From Euphorbia lathyris (lineage: Eukaryota; Streptophyta; Magnoliopsida; Malpighiales; Euphorbiaceae): a DNA stretch of 64,000 nt. Both the position numbers and the translations under genes were made by a program. The notes under the pieces are model-generated. The model was not told where the DNA came from. It saw nothing but the letters and a program-made list of their open reading frames with translations, and searched no databases. Every line of letters begins with the position of its first letter. The stretch's first letter is position 1. The DNA is taken from positions 81,423,501 to 81,487,500 of the forward strand of contig NC_088916.1 in assembly GCF_963576675.1 (NCBI RefSeq). Direction: 5' to 3'. Below, piece after piece: positions 33,211 to 43,966 of this stretch.

Positions 33211-33419
33211 TGTTGCACCTATCCGGATACCACTTTATAAGAGATGGTTCCGGATAACTTTCTGGAACCAATTGATGGGGAAGGGGAATAAGAATTCCAT
33301 TTTTTTTCACAAACTTAGTCACTGTTGATGACGTAGTGGAATATTAAAGATTCGTTGCTATTAGTTGATTCGGCGCACGGATACCTTACTAGTAAACTTC
33401 AAAACTCCAAGATTTAAAA

Positions 33420-33640
33420 GGAAAATTACATAAAAGCCTCCCAAAAATAGTAAATTGCATTCTCGGAAGCCTAAACGAATGATTTTAGACGAAAAAGCGC
33501 AAACATCACCGCCATAGGTTCCAAAAATGCAAAAAGCCAAAACTCAAAATTTGGTAGTAATTACAAAACTGCCACTGTATTAAAATTTATCGAATTGCTC
33601 CATGAACCCGTAAGCCAATTCTTCAACAACATTAATTATC
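33420..33640. other. Fragment of another TIR-like repeat
   Basis: Contains AAATTACATAAAAGCCTCCC and AAAAATGC phrases similar in style to the long-TIR MITEs, but I found no partner arm. No gene. Confidence 0.35.
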
Positions 33641-33642
33641 AA

Positions 33643-34197
33643 GAGATAAGATGCAAAAATACGCATAATGTTTACAGTGAAGAGTAATTTTACCTCTAAC
33701 GTCTAAAATGATGCAATTTCAATCTTAAAGTTGGCAGCTAAAAGCAATTTTACCTCTAACATTGACAAGTTGGAACAATTTAGAAATAATTCATCAAACT
33801 GTCTTCTCGGTCATGAATCTTGTTATATACACTTCACATGTGCGTCATTTTATCTCTCATTAGTAACAGATCACAAACATATGATTAAATGTGGAAAAAA
33901 AAATTAGTGAAATTTTTTAAAAAATATATTATATTTTGTACGAGTTGGACAAAAAAATTCAAATATTTCACCGAATTTAAAAATATTAATCTACAATTCT
34001 ATTATTAAATCACAAAAAATATGATTTTTTTTTAAATCAACCAATGTGCAATTGGTGTAGAATAAGGAACAAAATATGTGTTTTATACTAATATCTGAAA
34101 TTGATCCAACTTGCCAATATTGGATGTAAAATTGCACCATTTTAGATGTTAAGGGTAAAATTACTCCTGCATGTAAACGTAAGTTAAAGGTAGTTTT
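33643..34197. mobile_element. Long-TIR MITE, family GATAAGGTGCAAAAATACC
   Basis: Left end GAGATAAGATGCAAAAATAC, with TTTTACCTCTAACGTCTAAA. The right arm carries TGTAAAATTGCACCATTTTA and AAATTACTCCTGCATGTAAA. The core has TTTTGTACGAGTTGGACAAA, shared with the other copies. The right end is degraded, with no clear TSD. Confidence 0.75.
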
Positions 34198-34883
34198 AGA
34201 TGCGACTCGATTAATTAATTTATTTAGTAAAAGAAATAAAAATTCCTTTTTTTGTGGGTAAGATATTAAAAAAGAAATAGTTTAATTTGGTAAGTTGCTT
34301 GAGATTTGGGGTTTGATCACATTTTTTAGATGAATTTAAGGCAATAAAATAGGGCAATTATTGACAAACTTGTAATAGAGAATTGACCCATTTGAAGATT
34401 TAGAAAAAGAGAACAAACAAATATGTCTTCTTTAGCCGTCTTTGAATGTTCTTATATTTGTTTAGTAGTCTTGCCACCTCATTTTAAGTTTGACCAACTA
34501 GTCTTTACTTGCCAACATTATCCACTTGTATAGAATCATCGCGTGTTTGTTAGAATAGACATAGCTGGTGAGATAGAGATAAAAAAAACACGATATAAGT
34601 TATCTCATGTTTGTTTGAGAGATAGAAGAGTGAGATGGATGAGGGATAAATCTTTTACCCCTCAAATCCTATATCCAAAAGAGGCTGGTGATATAAGGAG
34701 ATGGGGATAAACTCCTACGATTTTAATAGGATAGAAAAGTCTATCTTATCCCCCAAATTAATGTTATGTAGTTTAAATAAAGTTAAAATAGTAAAATGTA
34801 TTATTTTATCTTTATCTCTATCTCACATACCAAACATTGAATAATAATTCTAGACTAACATATTTTTATCCTTATCTCAACCA
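34198..34883. other. Intergenic DNA with MITE-like fragments
   Basis: GTGTTTGTTAGAATAGACAT and repeated TTATCTCTATCTCA words (34540-34880) look like a decayed Harbinger-type repeat. No gene seen. Confidence 0.4.
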
Positions 34884-35353
34884 TCTATATATAATATAAA
34901 ACAGTAACGATGGAACTGAGGTGTCACTTCCTCCTTTTTTAGTGATAAAAAATTTAATATATTAATTTTAATTGTATTATTATATTTATCTATAAAATGA
35001 TTATTTTATCCGTACTATATCTAAAAGTTTTACAGAATTTAAATTAATCCCTAAAATCTCTACAATTCTCTACGTATCTATCTATATATAATATAAAACA
35101 GTAACGATGGAACTGAGGTGTCACTTTCTCCTTTTTTACTGATAAAAAAATATAATATAATATATAATATATTAATTTTAATTTTATTATTATATTTATC
35201 TATAAAAAGATTATTTAAAGTAAATGTGAAAATAAAATAATAATATTTAATTTATATAGCACATTTATGTCATTAATTGTAATTATTAGATTATATTTTT
35301 ATTAATATTTATATATTAAGATGAATCCGTGCATCGCACGGGCCAAAAACTAG
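34884..35353 (+). mobile_element. Non-autonomous Helitron with two 5' ends
   Basis: A 5' end TCTATATATAATATAAAACA occurs after an A at 34884 and again after an A at 35081, each followed by GTAACGATGGAACTGAGGTG. A single 3' end has the hairpin CCGTGC-ATC-GCACGG (35327-35341), then CTAG (35350-35353) followed by T. TC...CTAG between A and T with a subterminal hairpin is the Helitron signature. The shorter unit is 35081-35353 (273 bp). There is no Rep/helicase coding. Confidence 0.8.
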
Positions 35354-35452
35354 TTTATCCTTATTCATATCCCAACCTTTATCCTTATCTCTATCCCAAT
35401 AGAATACCAACATTTATCCTTATCCCAACCTTTATCATTATCTCTATCTCAA

Positions 35453-36022
35453 TAGATAAGCGGCAAAAATATCTTTAACGTTTACAATCAAGAGCAATTT
35501 TACCCTTAACATTTAAAATGATGTAATTTTACCTTTAATATTGACAGTCATAAACAATTTTACCCTTAAAATTGGCAAGTTGGGTCAATTTCAGACATTA
35601 TTATTTTGTTTCTTATTCTGCACCAATTGCATATCAGTTCGTTTAAAAAAAGATTTCGTATTTTCTGTGATTTAATAATAGAATTGGAAATTAATATTTA
35701 TAAATTCGGTGAAATATTTGAAGTTTTTTTATGTCCAACTCGTACAACAGACAGTATATTTTTTAATTTTCAGGTCTAATTATATGTTTGCAATTTGTTA
35801 CTAATGAATGATAAAATGACATACATGTGAAGTGTAGATGACAAGATTCGTGATCAAGAAGACAATTTGATGAATTATTTCTCAAATTGATCTAACTTGG
35901 CAACGTTAGGGGTAAATTTGCTCTTGGCTGTTAACATTAAGGATAAAATTGCACAATTTTAGACGTTAGGAGTGAAATTGCTCATGACTGTAAACATTAC
36001 GAGTATTTTTGCAACTTATCCC
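35453..36022. mobile_element. Long-TIR MITE, family GATAAGGTGCAAAAATACC
   Basis: Left end AGATAAGCGGCAAAAATATC; right end ...GTATTTTTGCAACTTATCCC. Both arms and the central ACTCGTACAACAGACAGTAT are present. In this copy the right arm is better preserved. TSD not clear. Confidence 0.8.
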
Positions 36023-36163
36023 TAGGATCATTTACAATCAAATATGAAAGAAAAAAAACACATCCTCCTAATCTTGATTTTTTTTTTACAAAACAACGTT
36101 GTTTTCGGATAGCGGTGGAACAAGAACTAAAAATTCAAGAATCAATTAAGAAAAATTTAAGAA

Positions 36164-36757
36164 TAGATATAAAAATACTTTTAACATTTACATTCAGGAG
36201 TTATTATACAACTAAAAATTCAAGAATCAATTATGCAACTTTATCCTAACGTTGGCAATCAAGAGCGATTTTACCATAATGTTGGTAAGTTGGGTCAATT
36301 TCAGACATCATTATACAACACAAATATTTTGTTCCTTATTATACACTAATTGCAAATTTGTTGTTTCAAAAAAAAAATCATATTTTTTCAGATTTAATAA
36401 TTGAATTAGAGATTAATATTTTTAAATTGGGCGAAATATTTGAATCTTTTTTGTCCAACTCGTACAAAATACTATATATTTTATTTAACAAATTGATTTT
36501 TTTTCCAAGTCTAATCATATGTTTGTGATCTGTTACTAATTAGTGATAAAATGACGCATATATGAAGTATAGATGACAAGATTCATAATCGAGAAGATAG
36601 TTTGATAAATTATTTTTCAAATTAATCAAACTTATCAACGTTAGAGGTGAAATTGTCTTTGGCTGCCAAAATTACGAGTAAAATTGCATCATTTTAGATG
36701 TTATGAGTAAAATTGCTCCTGGTTATAAACATTAAGGATATTTTTACATTTTATCCC
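36164..36757. mobile_element. Long-TIR MITE, family GATAAGGTGCAAAAATACC
   Basis: Left end ...GATATAAAAATACTTTTAAC and right end GATATTTTTACATTTTATCC. It lies only about 140 bp from the previous copy, in the same orientation by its core (CCAACTCGTACAAAATACTA). Confidence 0.75.
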
Positions 36758-37326
36758 AAAAATTTAATAAGGAAACACAGATTTTTTGGGGATTCAGAAC
36801 GAGTGACGGAAAATCCGTAGTACTGCCTAATTTCTCATAAATTTTTTAAAGAACGAAATTACCGACTAATTTTTTATGTTTAGCAACGGAATATTCATTG
36901 GAAAATCTAATTTTTCATTATTTTTTCTCGGATTTGGAGATTCGACGGATTTTCCGTGACTCCTTATAGTTCCTCCCTTGTTTTTGGATTAAAATTCTCA
37001 AGTAAAGTTTGGTTAAACTTCTTTTTAAAGCTAAAGATCATGTTTGGGTTATGTTTTTTTTTTTCACAACACGTTAAAGTCCATTGAAATTTGATTTCCA
37101 CCGTCCATTCGGTGAAAGCATTCTGGTTGGTTATTAATTAATACCTTGTAAAAAGTTTTATACAAACCAATTCATAAATCCTAAATCCTAAAAAATATAT
37201 CTCAAACCATTAATTTATAAATCACAGTTTTTAAAATATATTAAAAGTAATAATATACTTTTTTTGAAGAGAAAATATATAATTTTTATAAATGAAGCAT
37301 CATTACATCAGCAGCTAAAGTTTGGT

Positions 37327-37800
37327 TTAAGAACACAGGCTCAGCGTGCCAAAAGCAAAGTGTAACCAAAGACAATGCCTCCCTTTAGTGACATGGGCAG
37401 CTTGGTTGGCAGACCTACGATTAAAACAAATTGAAATTCCTGAATTATCAGATAACATTCTACGACACGAGGCAACCACAATCCCATATTCCGATTGATC
37501 AGGGGCGTCCCAAGAGCAGACCTTTTGCGTCTGTTTCAAAGATGATACGAGTCCAGTTCTTGTCTCGTGCATGTTGGAAAGGCTCTGTGAAGACCCATTG
37601 CCTCCGCCAATCTAGAGTCAAGAACACCATTCCAGCATTCAGCAAAAGCGTACACGAACTGCCCTTCCTAGTCCCGCTCGACACCTCCAAGACCAGTTTT
37701 GTTTCGATTTTTACAGCAGGTCGCATCCACATTACACTTTCAGCTTCCCACCTGAGGCGTCTTCCACCGAGAAATTCGTCTATTTCCACCATCAACGCCA
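37327..37800 (-). pseudogene. RNase H-like (RVT_3) domain fragment of a LINE or related gene
   Basis: On the minus strand, frames give NVDATCCKNRNKTGLGGVER (first catalytic Asp region), a TAG, FAECWNGVLDSRLAEAMGLH (Glu region), then a frameshift. FETDAK (Asp region) follows, and QSEYGIVVASCRRMLSDNSG with SICFNRRSANQAAH at the end. This order matches plant RVT_3 RNase H domains. At least one stop and two frame changes mark it as dead. A MITE pair lies just beyond its 5' side. Confidence 0.7.
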
Positions 37801-37923
37801 GGACTGTGAACTGATACAATGCGAAACTGCTCGTAGAAAGCATAACATGACTTGGCTGCAATTCGTGCCGGGAGATGTTTGTCCTCCCAAAGGCTCGAGT
37901 TCCGCAAAGTAATAATATACTTA

Positions 37924-38531
37924 GGGGGTGTTTTTGGTTGCTCCTTTTCATACTCCTTTTTGCCTTTTCACTTTAAAACGAGAGTTTTAAGTGTTTGGTT
38001 AGTGACCTCCTGTTTGCGTTTTACATCTGAAAAGCAGTATTAGGTGTTTAGTTAGTGATCTCATGTTTTCCTTTTACACCCGAAAAACAACATTTTACAA
38101 AAGCAGAGAATCTCTGCTTTTTGGAAAAACAGCTTTTTCCAACAGTAAACAGCAAACCGTAACAGCAAACAACAACAAGAAACCGTAACAGCAAACAGCA
38201 ACAGCAAACAGTAGGTAAAACAAACAGGCTTAGGACCCGTTTGTTTTACCTACTGTTTACTGTTGTTGTTTGCTGTTACGGTTTGCTGTTGCTGTTACGG
38301 TTTACTGTTTGCTGTTGGAAAAAGTTATTTTTCCAAAAAGCAGAGATTCTCTGCTTTTGTAAAAGACTGCTTTTCGGGTGTAAAAGGTAAACAAGAGATC
38401 ACTAACCAAACACCTAATGCTGCTTTTCAGATGTAAAAGGCAAACAGGAGGTCACTAACCAAACACCTAAAGCTCTCCCTTTTGAAGTGAAAAGGCAAAA
38501 GGAGCATGAAAAGGAGCAACCAAACACCCCC
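37924..38531. mobile_element. Two Harbinger-like MITEs in inverted, tail-to-tail array
   Basis: Copy A (37924-38229) runs from GGGGGTGTTTTTGGTTGCTC to AAAACAAACAGGC. TTA (38230-38232) separates it from copy B (38233-38531), which is its near-exact inverse, from GGACCCGTTTGTTTTACCTA to CAACCAAACACCCCC. TTA also precedes copy A (37921-37923); TAG follows copy B. Together they form a palindrome with arms of about 300 bp. Confidence 0.85.
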
Positions 38532-39015
38532 TAGTTTGATATAATTGTAGATAATATTTTAAATCTGAATTTGAAGATATTAAATTGAGAAAATAAGGGC
38601 TTGTTTTTTTTTTTTTTTATGGAGAAAAATTATGTTAACGATATATCTTTTTCATTAATATAAAATAATAAATTAAAATTGAATTAAGTGTATATAGTCT
38701 CTAATTGCTTAAATCATTGAGTTGGTTATTTACTTATTCATAATTGTTTGAAGAATGAAAAAAAAGCTCTTCATTATTTTTGAGAAGAAAAAAAAAGCTC
38801 TTTATAATCTCAAATTAAATTTTATTTATTTTCAAATTATTTTAAAAAAATAGAATTCAACTGAATTAAATATTACATACTTTGGATTCCTACATTCAAT
38901 CACAATTGGGCCAACCAATTTGTAACTGTTGTTTGAGGCCCATATCAAATGTTAAGCTGGTGATAATAAATGGGCCTTAAAGCCCAAACATAAAATATTC
39001 TTCTAAGCACACTTG
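38532..39015. other. AT-rich intergenic DNA
   Basis: No gene or element with definable ends. Two AAAAAAGCTCTTYAT words occur near 38760-38810. Confidence 0.5.
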
Positions 39016-39023
39016 TTATCGCC

Positions 39024-39680
39024 TAGACCTGTTCAAAATCCCACTGGCACGTCCAGTCCCTCCAAGCCCGCTCTTCAAAGACTGGGTTTGGACATAAATG
39101 TTTCGTAATAGGCCCGGCCCGACCCAAGCCCGCTTAGGCCCGCATATAGAGTATGTTGGGCTTGGGATTTGTCTCAAAACCCAGGCCCAGCCCAGTCCGG
39201 CCCGAAATTTTAAAAATAATTTTAATTTAATAACTTTTATAGTTTAATAAACTTTATATTCCAAAAATAAAAATTTTAAATTTCTTCAACATAAAAATTT
39301 CCAAACCATATATTTTTAAAATTGGTGAACATGTACATATTTTTGTTACCATTTTATTTTCTACTATCAAAAACGTATTTTTTTATTTAGGTTTGCGTTA
39401 ATTGATTTTTATTGAAATAATTCTCTAAAATTTAGTTTATTGTATTTTATTATTTATAGTATACTTTTTTAGTTTAATTTTAATTTTTAAAAAATACAAA
39501 GATATTAGTTGGGTCGGGCCGGGTTGGGCTTGGGAATTAGTTCTTTTAGCTTGGCCCAGCCCGGTCCGAACCCAATGTAAATATAGTGCGGGCTTGGTTG
39601 GGCTTGGACAAAGTAATTATGTGACAAGCCCAGTTAGGCCCGGTCCAAGCCCAGCCCGGTCCAGCCCATGAACAGGTCTA
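39024..39680. mobile_element. hAT MITE, family TAGACCTGTYCA (copy 2)
   Basis: TIR TAGACCTGTTCAAAATCCCA and the inverse (AGCCCATGAACAGGTCTA). Flanks TTATCGCC (39016-39023) and TTATGGCC (39681-39688) match at 7 of 8. Both subterminal zones are dense in GGCCCGGCC, AAGCCC and GGGCTTGG words. The AT-rich centre is longer than in the other copies. Confidence 0.85.
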
Positions 39681-39688
39681 TTATGGCC

Positions 39689-40110
39689 TTCCAAATCAAA
39701 ATGGTCACTCAACTTTGAGTTTTATCTCAATTATATTACTTCGTCGATTTAATGGTTAAAAGATATCGAACTAATAACATAAGTGATACGTCAACACGAG
39801 TCAACTCAAATATCTGACCAAAACGAAACGTGACAACCACATGTTGGGTTTTTTTATGGAAAAAACTAAATTTTGTTTTTTTTCACAAAAATAACTGACA
39901 CGTGATAGTTTGGTGACGCATACGTGAATGTCATGTGTTGTTTCATAAATCTGAGTTGACTCATGCTGACATATCACATATATCATCACTCTGATGTTTT
40001 TTAATCACTAAAATCGTCAAAGTGACCTAATTGAGACTAAACTCAAATTTGAATGATTTTATTGAGACAAATTGAAGTTAAATGACCATTTTGAGACAAC
40101 CATGTAAATT
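39689..40110. mobile_element. Degenerate TIR element (GGTCACTCAACTTTGAG)
   Basis: AATGGTCACTCAACTTTGAG with TTTTATCTCAATTA at the left pairs with TAATTGAGACTAAACTCAAA and AATGACCATTTTGAGACAAC at the right. The hAT copy at 39024 abuts the left arm and may have inserted in it. Confidence 0.55.
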
Positions 40111-40142
40111 CAGTGATTAATAGTATATTTAACCCTATTTTT

Positions 40143-40270
40143 CATGGGATGATTTCAAAATAATCCTATAGTCTTACGTTTTCACAAATAAATTCATGTG
40201 TTTCTTATTTGTTTTTACAAAAAGAGAGCCGAGTTCAATAAATTTCTGCGATTTTACTAACGGTAAGGAC
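40143..40270. repeat. Dispersed repeat pair (also 41487-41610)
   Basis: CATGGGATRATTT, TTACNTTTTNACAAAT and AATTTCTGCGATTTTACTAACGG (shown here in pieces) occur in the same order in both segments. They straddle the 40584 MITE and the ATT microsatellite. Confidence 0.6.
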
Positions 40271-40583
40271 CTTACTTAAAAAAACAAAAAATTATCTATT
40301 ACAACTTGAAATTATAGAGATTTATTTTAAAATTATTCCTATTTTAATTTGACAAATACGAGCTCTCGTTAAATCATATTACACACATTAAAACCACTAT
40401 AGTTGTAAGAATCGGATTAGACCGGACCATCTGGTTTAACCCGGTTCGACCACTATTAAAACTATAATATATTAAAAGTACCGATTTTACTAGTTTGACA
40501 TAATCCAAAATTATGACTTGATATAGTTGTAAATAGTTTTTAAAAGATGAATTTTTGTGTAATTTTCTCTATATTCTTCTAAG

Positions 40584-41288
40584 GGGTAAATTACACCAAT
40601 GATACCTGAACTTTACCTTATTTACATTTTGGTACCTAGATTATATTTTATCCTAAAAATATACCTGAAATAATGATGACTGGACAATTTAGTATATTTT
40701 ACCGGTTAATGACCGGTCAATAAGAGTTTCATGAGTTAGTTACACCGATGGTATCTGAACTTTACCATTATTCATACTTTGATACCTGGATTTTATTTTA
40801 TCCTAAAAACATAACTTAAGTAAAGGTGACCGAAAACTTTAGTTCATTTGATCGGTTAGTGACCGGGTAATGTGAGTTTGACCATTTTGAACTAAACACT
40901 AGGACTCACCATACACTCAATTAACACAAAATTACAATACTTTATGTTAATTGAGTGTATGATGGATCTCAATTTTTAATTTAAAATAGTCAAACTCGTG
41001 TTGAGCGATCACTGGTCAGTCAAATATACTAAAATTTTGAGTCATCTTTACTTGAGGTATATTTTTTGGGTAAAATAAAATCTATGTACCAAAGTGTGAA
41101 TTAGGATAAAATTCAGGTACCATCAGTGTAATTTACTCATCAAACTCGCACTGACCGGCCATTGACCGGTAAAATATACTAAATTGTCCGGTCATCATTA
41201 CTTCAGGTATATTTTTGGGATAAAGTGGAATCTATGTACCAAAGTTTGAACTAGGGTAGAATTCAGGTACCATTAGTGTAATTTACTC
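40584..41288. mobile_element. Mutator-like long-TIR MITE, family GTAAATTACACCAATGGTACC
   Basis: Exact 10-bp flanking repeat TTCTTCTAAG (40574-40583 and 41289-41298). Ends GGGTAAATTACACCAATGAT and the inverse. Each arm (over 300 bp) contains two consecutive modules beginning with TACACCRATG-GTAYCTGAAC. A central ACACTCAATTAACA...TGTTAATTGAGTGT inverted pair forms the axis. 705 bp, non-coding. Other copies: 62250, 63067 and 63913, and a fragment at 26816. Confidence 0.88.
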
Positions 41289-41392
41289 TTCTTCTAAGCA
41301 AACTTGTAATGGGCCTTCTAAAGCCCAACAAAAAATAAAATTTGTGAAATAAGCCTTACGGTTCCACTAGGTGACATTTGATTTGATTTTGT

Positions 41393-41408
41393 GATATTAT
41401 TATTATTA

Positions 41409-41458
<50 letters not shown>
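41393..41458. repeat. (ATT)n microsatellite
   Basis: About 20 nearly perfect ATT units, with one slip near 41409. Confidence 0.95.
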
Positions 41459-41775
41459 TTTTTGTTGATTAACTCGTGATATTTTCATGGGATAATTTTA
41501 AAAATAATCCCCATAATTTTACATTTTAACAAATTAATAAGTGAGGTCCTCACGGTAAGTAAATCGACGGTGTCAACAAATTTCTGCGATTTTACTAACG
41601 GCGAGATCATGAATCCTCTTTTGAACAAAAAAACCGACTTGCTCACGGTTAATATTTCATTAACCAATGGCTCAATGCGTACAATTATAATTAAATGAGT
41701 GCTTAACGTATAAAACTAAAATATCAATAACTTAATCAATAAAAAAATAAAGTTAAATATATATATAGTTGTCGG

Positions 41776-42233
41776 TAGACCTGTCCACGGGTCCGAGTAC
41801 CCGTTCGTCCCGCCCAGGCCCGTGTCTCTTGGGCCGGGCTTGGACAATGAAATTTACTTTTAGGCCTAGCCCAGCCCAGGCCCGCTAAAGCCCGCCTATT
41901 TTTTGGGCGGGCTTGGGACATATGAAAATATCACGGGCCAGGCCAGCCCAGCCCGGCCCGCCTTATTAATATTAATTAAGAAATTTATATATTTATAATT
42001 AAATATTTATTTTAAGTATAAATTTGATTTTTTATAATTAAAAATTATGTATATTTTTTTAGATAGGCTTATATGGGTTGGGCTTGGGATTTGATTTTTA
42101 AGCCCGAGCCCAGCCCGGCCCGAGCCCGCCTAAATTAATACTGGACTGGGCTGGGCTTGGGACGAACACTTTTACACAAAAGCCCGTCAGACCCGACCCG
42201 AACCCGGCCCAACCCGGCCCATGGACAGGTCTA
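41776..42233. mobile_element. hAT MITE, family TAGACCTGTYCA (copy 3)
   Basis: Exact 8-bp TSD GTTGTCGG (41768-41775 and 42234-42241). TIR TAGACCTGTCCACGGGTCCG; the inverse end is CCCATGGACAGGTCTA. GC-rich subterminal zones (GGGCCGGGCTTGG, CCCAGCCCGG) surround an AT-rich centre. It is the best-preserved copy and sits beside a scrap of the GATAAGG family (42242-42280). Confidence 0.92.
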
Positions 42234-42241
42234 GTTGTCGG

Positions 42242-42751
42242 ACAACAATAATTTTATCTCCAAAGTCATAAATGATACTGTTAGAAATATTTAATATGGA
42301 TGAAATATAATCCGATTGTAACGGAAATGAGTCGAATATAGATTAAAAATGGATAATTAGGGTTAAAGTATCAGTTAGTGATAAATAGATAATCACACCT
42401 TATAATCTAACCCTAATACATTTTATTAAAGAGAGAAAGCTAAGTAGCCTCATTCTCCTCATCTCTTGCACCGTCCACCTTCTCAATCTCAACGACTGTT
42501 TTTATTTCGAGGATCTATCGTGTCTTCTCCCGATTATCCTTGACGTAGTTAATTCGTGAGCTTTTCCCGATTAACCTCGGCGCAGTTGATTCGTGAGCTT
42601 TTAGTTCATGGATCTATTGTGTCTTTTCCTGATTAAACTTACTTAAAATGATTTATTAACATTTTCAACTTATTTAAAGTGACTTATTAATCCTTTCAAG
42701 TTACTTTTTTTTTCGGTTACTCCTTTCAAGTTACTTAAAGTAACCTATTAG
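42242..42751. other. Intergenic DNA, no gene seen
   Basis: The start (to about 42280) is a scrap of the GATAAGGTGC MITE family. A near-repeat of GATCTATYGTGTCTTYTCC and TTCGTGAGCTTTT words lies at 42510-42640. Confidence 0.4.
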
Positions 42752-43210
42752 TAGGGTTGTAATCGAGTCGAGCTGAACTTTGGTTTGCTCATACTCGACT
42801 CGTCAGAAAATCGACGAGCTCGAGCTTAAAAACTTATTCGTGAGCTGCTCGCGAGCATTTCGTTAATTTTGTTCACGAACTTTGCTTGCGAACAACTCAT
42901 TAATTATGTTTATTAATTGTATAAAAACTACATAGTTTTGAAATAGACAAAACTAAAGTTTACACAAAAACTACGTTGTTTTACATTTTCCCTTTTATAG
43001 AACTATTATTATTAAAATATATATATATATATATATATTAAACCAAGTTTGCTCACAAGTGTGTTCACAAACATTATAATCGAGCTTGTTCATAAACCTA
43101 TAACCGAGTCTGCTCGCGAGCTTTTGAGATAAACTCGATTCATTTATAAATCGAGCCGAAAATGGTCGAACATTTGTCGAACCGAGCGGCTCTGCTCATT
43201 TACAACCATA
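42752..43210. mobile_element. hAT MITE (TAGGGTTGTAA ends)
   Basis: TIR TAGGGTTGTAATCGAGTCGA and the inverse (GCTCATTTACAACCATA). Flanks CCTATTAG (42744-42751) and CCTATTGG (43211-43218) match at 7 of 8. The ends carry GAGCTCGAGC and GCTCGCGAGC words, so GC-rich edges frame an AT-rich centre with an (AT)n tract (43018-43037). Confidence 0.78.
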
Positions 43211-43966
43211 CCTATTGGCCATTTGAACTTGTTTAAAGTGATATGCACTTTTACTTGTGTAAATCTCTTTTTACTCTATCACGTAAGACTCCGATTAATT
43301 TTATCACTTTAACGAGACATTTTTAAAGTTTAAAGGGACAATCAATTTTTTTTACTAAGTTCATGGCTCTAATGAACCTTATCTCAAATCGAAAATGACT
43401 GGAATGTTTTTTTTGCCATATTTTCGTACACATTGATCATAAGTGAACAGTTTATTGTAGATCGAGAAAATGCTCGCCCCGAGTTTTCTTTCGATTTTTG
43501 ACCGAAAGGTAAGTGTAACGATCCGTTTCGGAGTGGGTGGTGCCAGGATAGAAGGTCTGAGCAAGGAACGGTCTTAAGGGGTGATGATGGGGATAGGAAT
43601 AAACTAAATCTCACATCGAAAATGGAGAGAGAGTGTCCGAAACTTATTAGTAAGGTATGAATCCAACACATGCAGACACATTTTAAAGTTGTGAGGCCCA
43701 AAGTATTAGATTTGTATAGAGCGGATAATATCTACATGGTATTGGACCGGGATGCTACAATTGGTATGAGAGCCGACTCTCCATGTACAATATATCGGGG
43801 ACGAACCAAGCGGAAGTTGGTAGGCCTGTAATGACCCGATTCAGAGTGGGTGGCACCAGGGTAGACGGTCTGAGCAAGGAGCGGTCTTAAAAGATGGCAA
43901 TGAGGATATGAATGAACTGAATCTCACATTGAAAATAGAGGGAGAGTATTTGGGGCTTATTAGATC

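Noticed and set aside
32053..33328. Gly/Arg/Pro-rich open frames at the ends of the 32072 element
   Set aside because: They come from the CCCCG/GGGGA terminal repeats of a hAT element and resemble no protein family.
41393..41458. Regular spacing suggestive of a CRISPR-like array
   Set aside because: It is a plain ATT microsatellite; no spacer-repeat structure exists anywhere in the window.
43908..43966. Start of the copia integrase frame at the ATG at 43908
   Set aside because: The first 20 codons are TRIM LTR sequence fused by chance to the truncated integrase.
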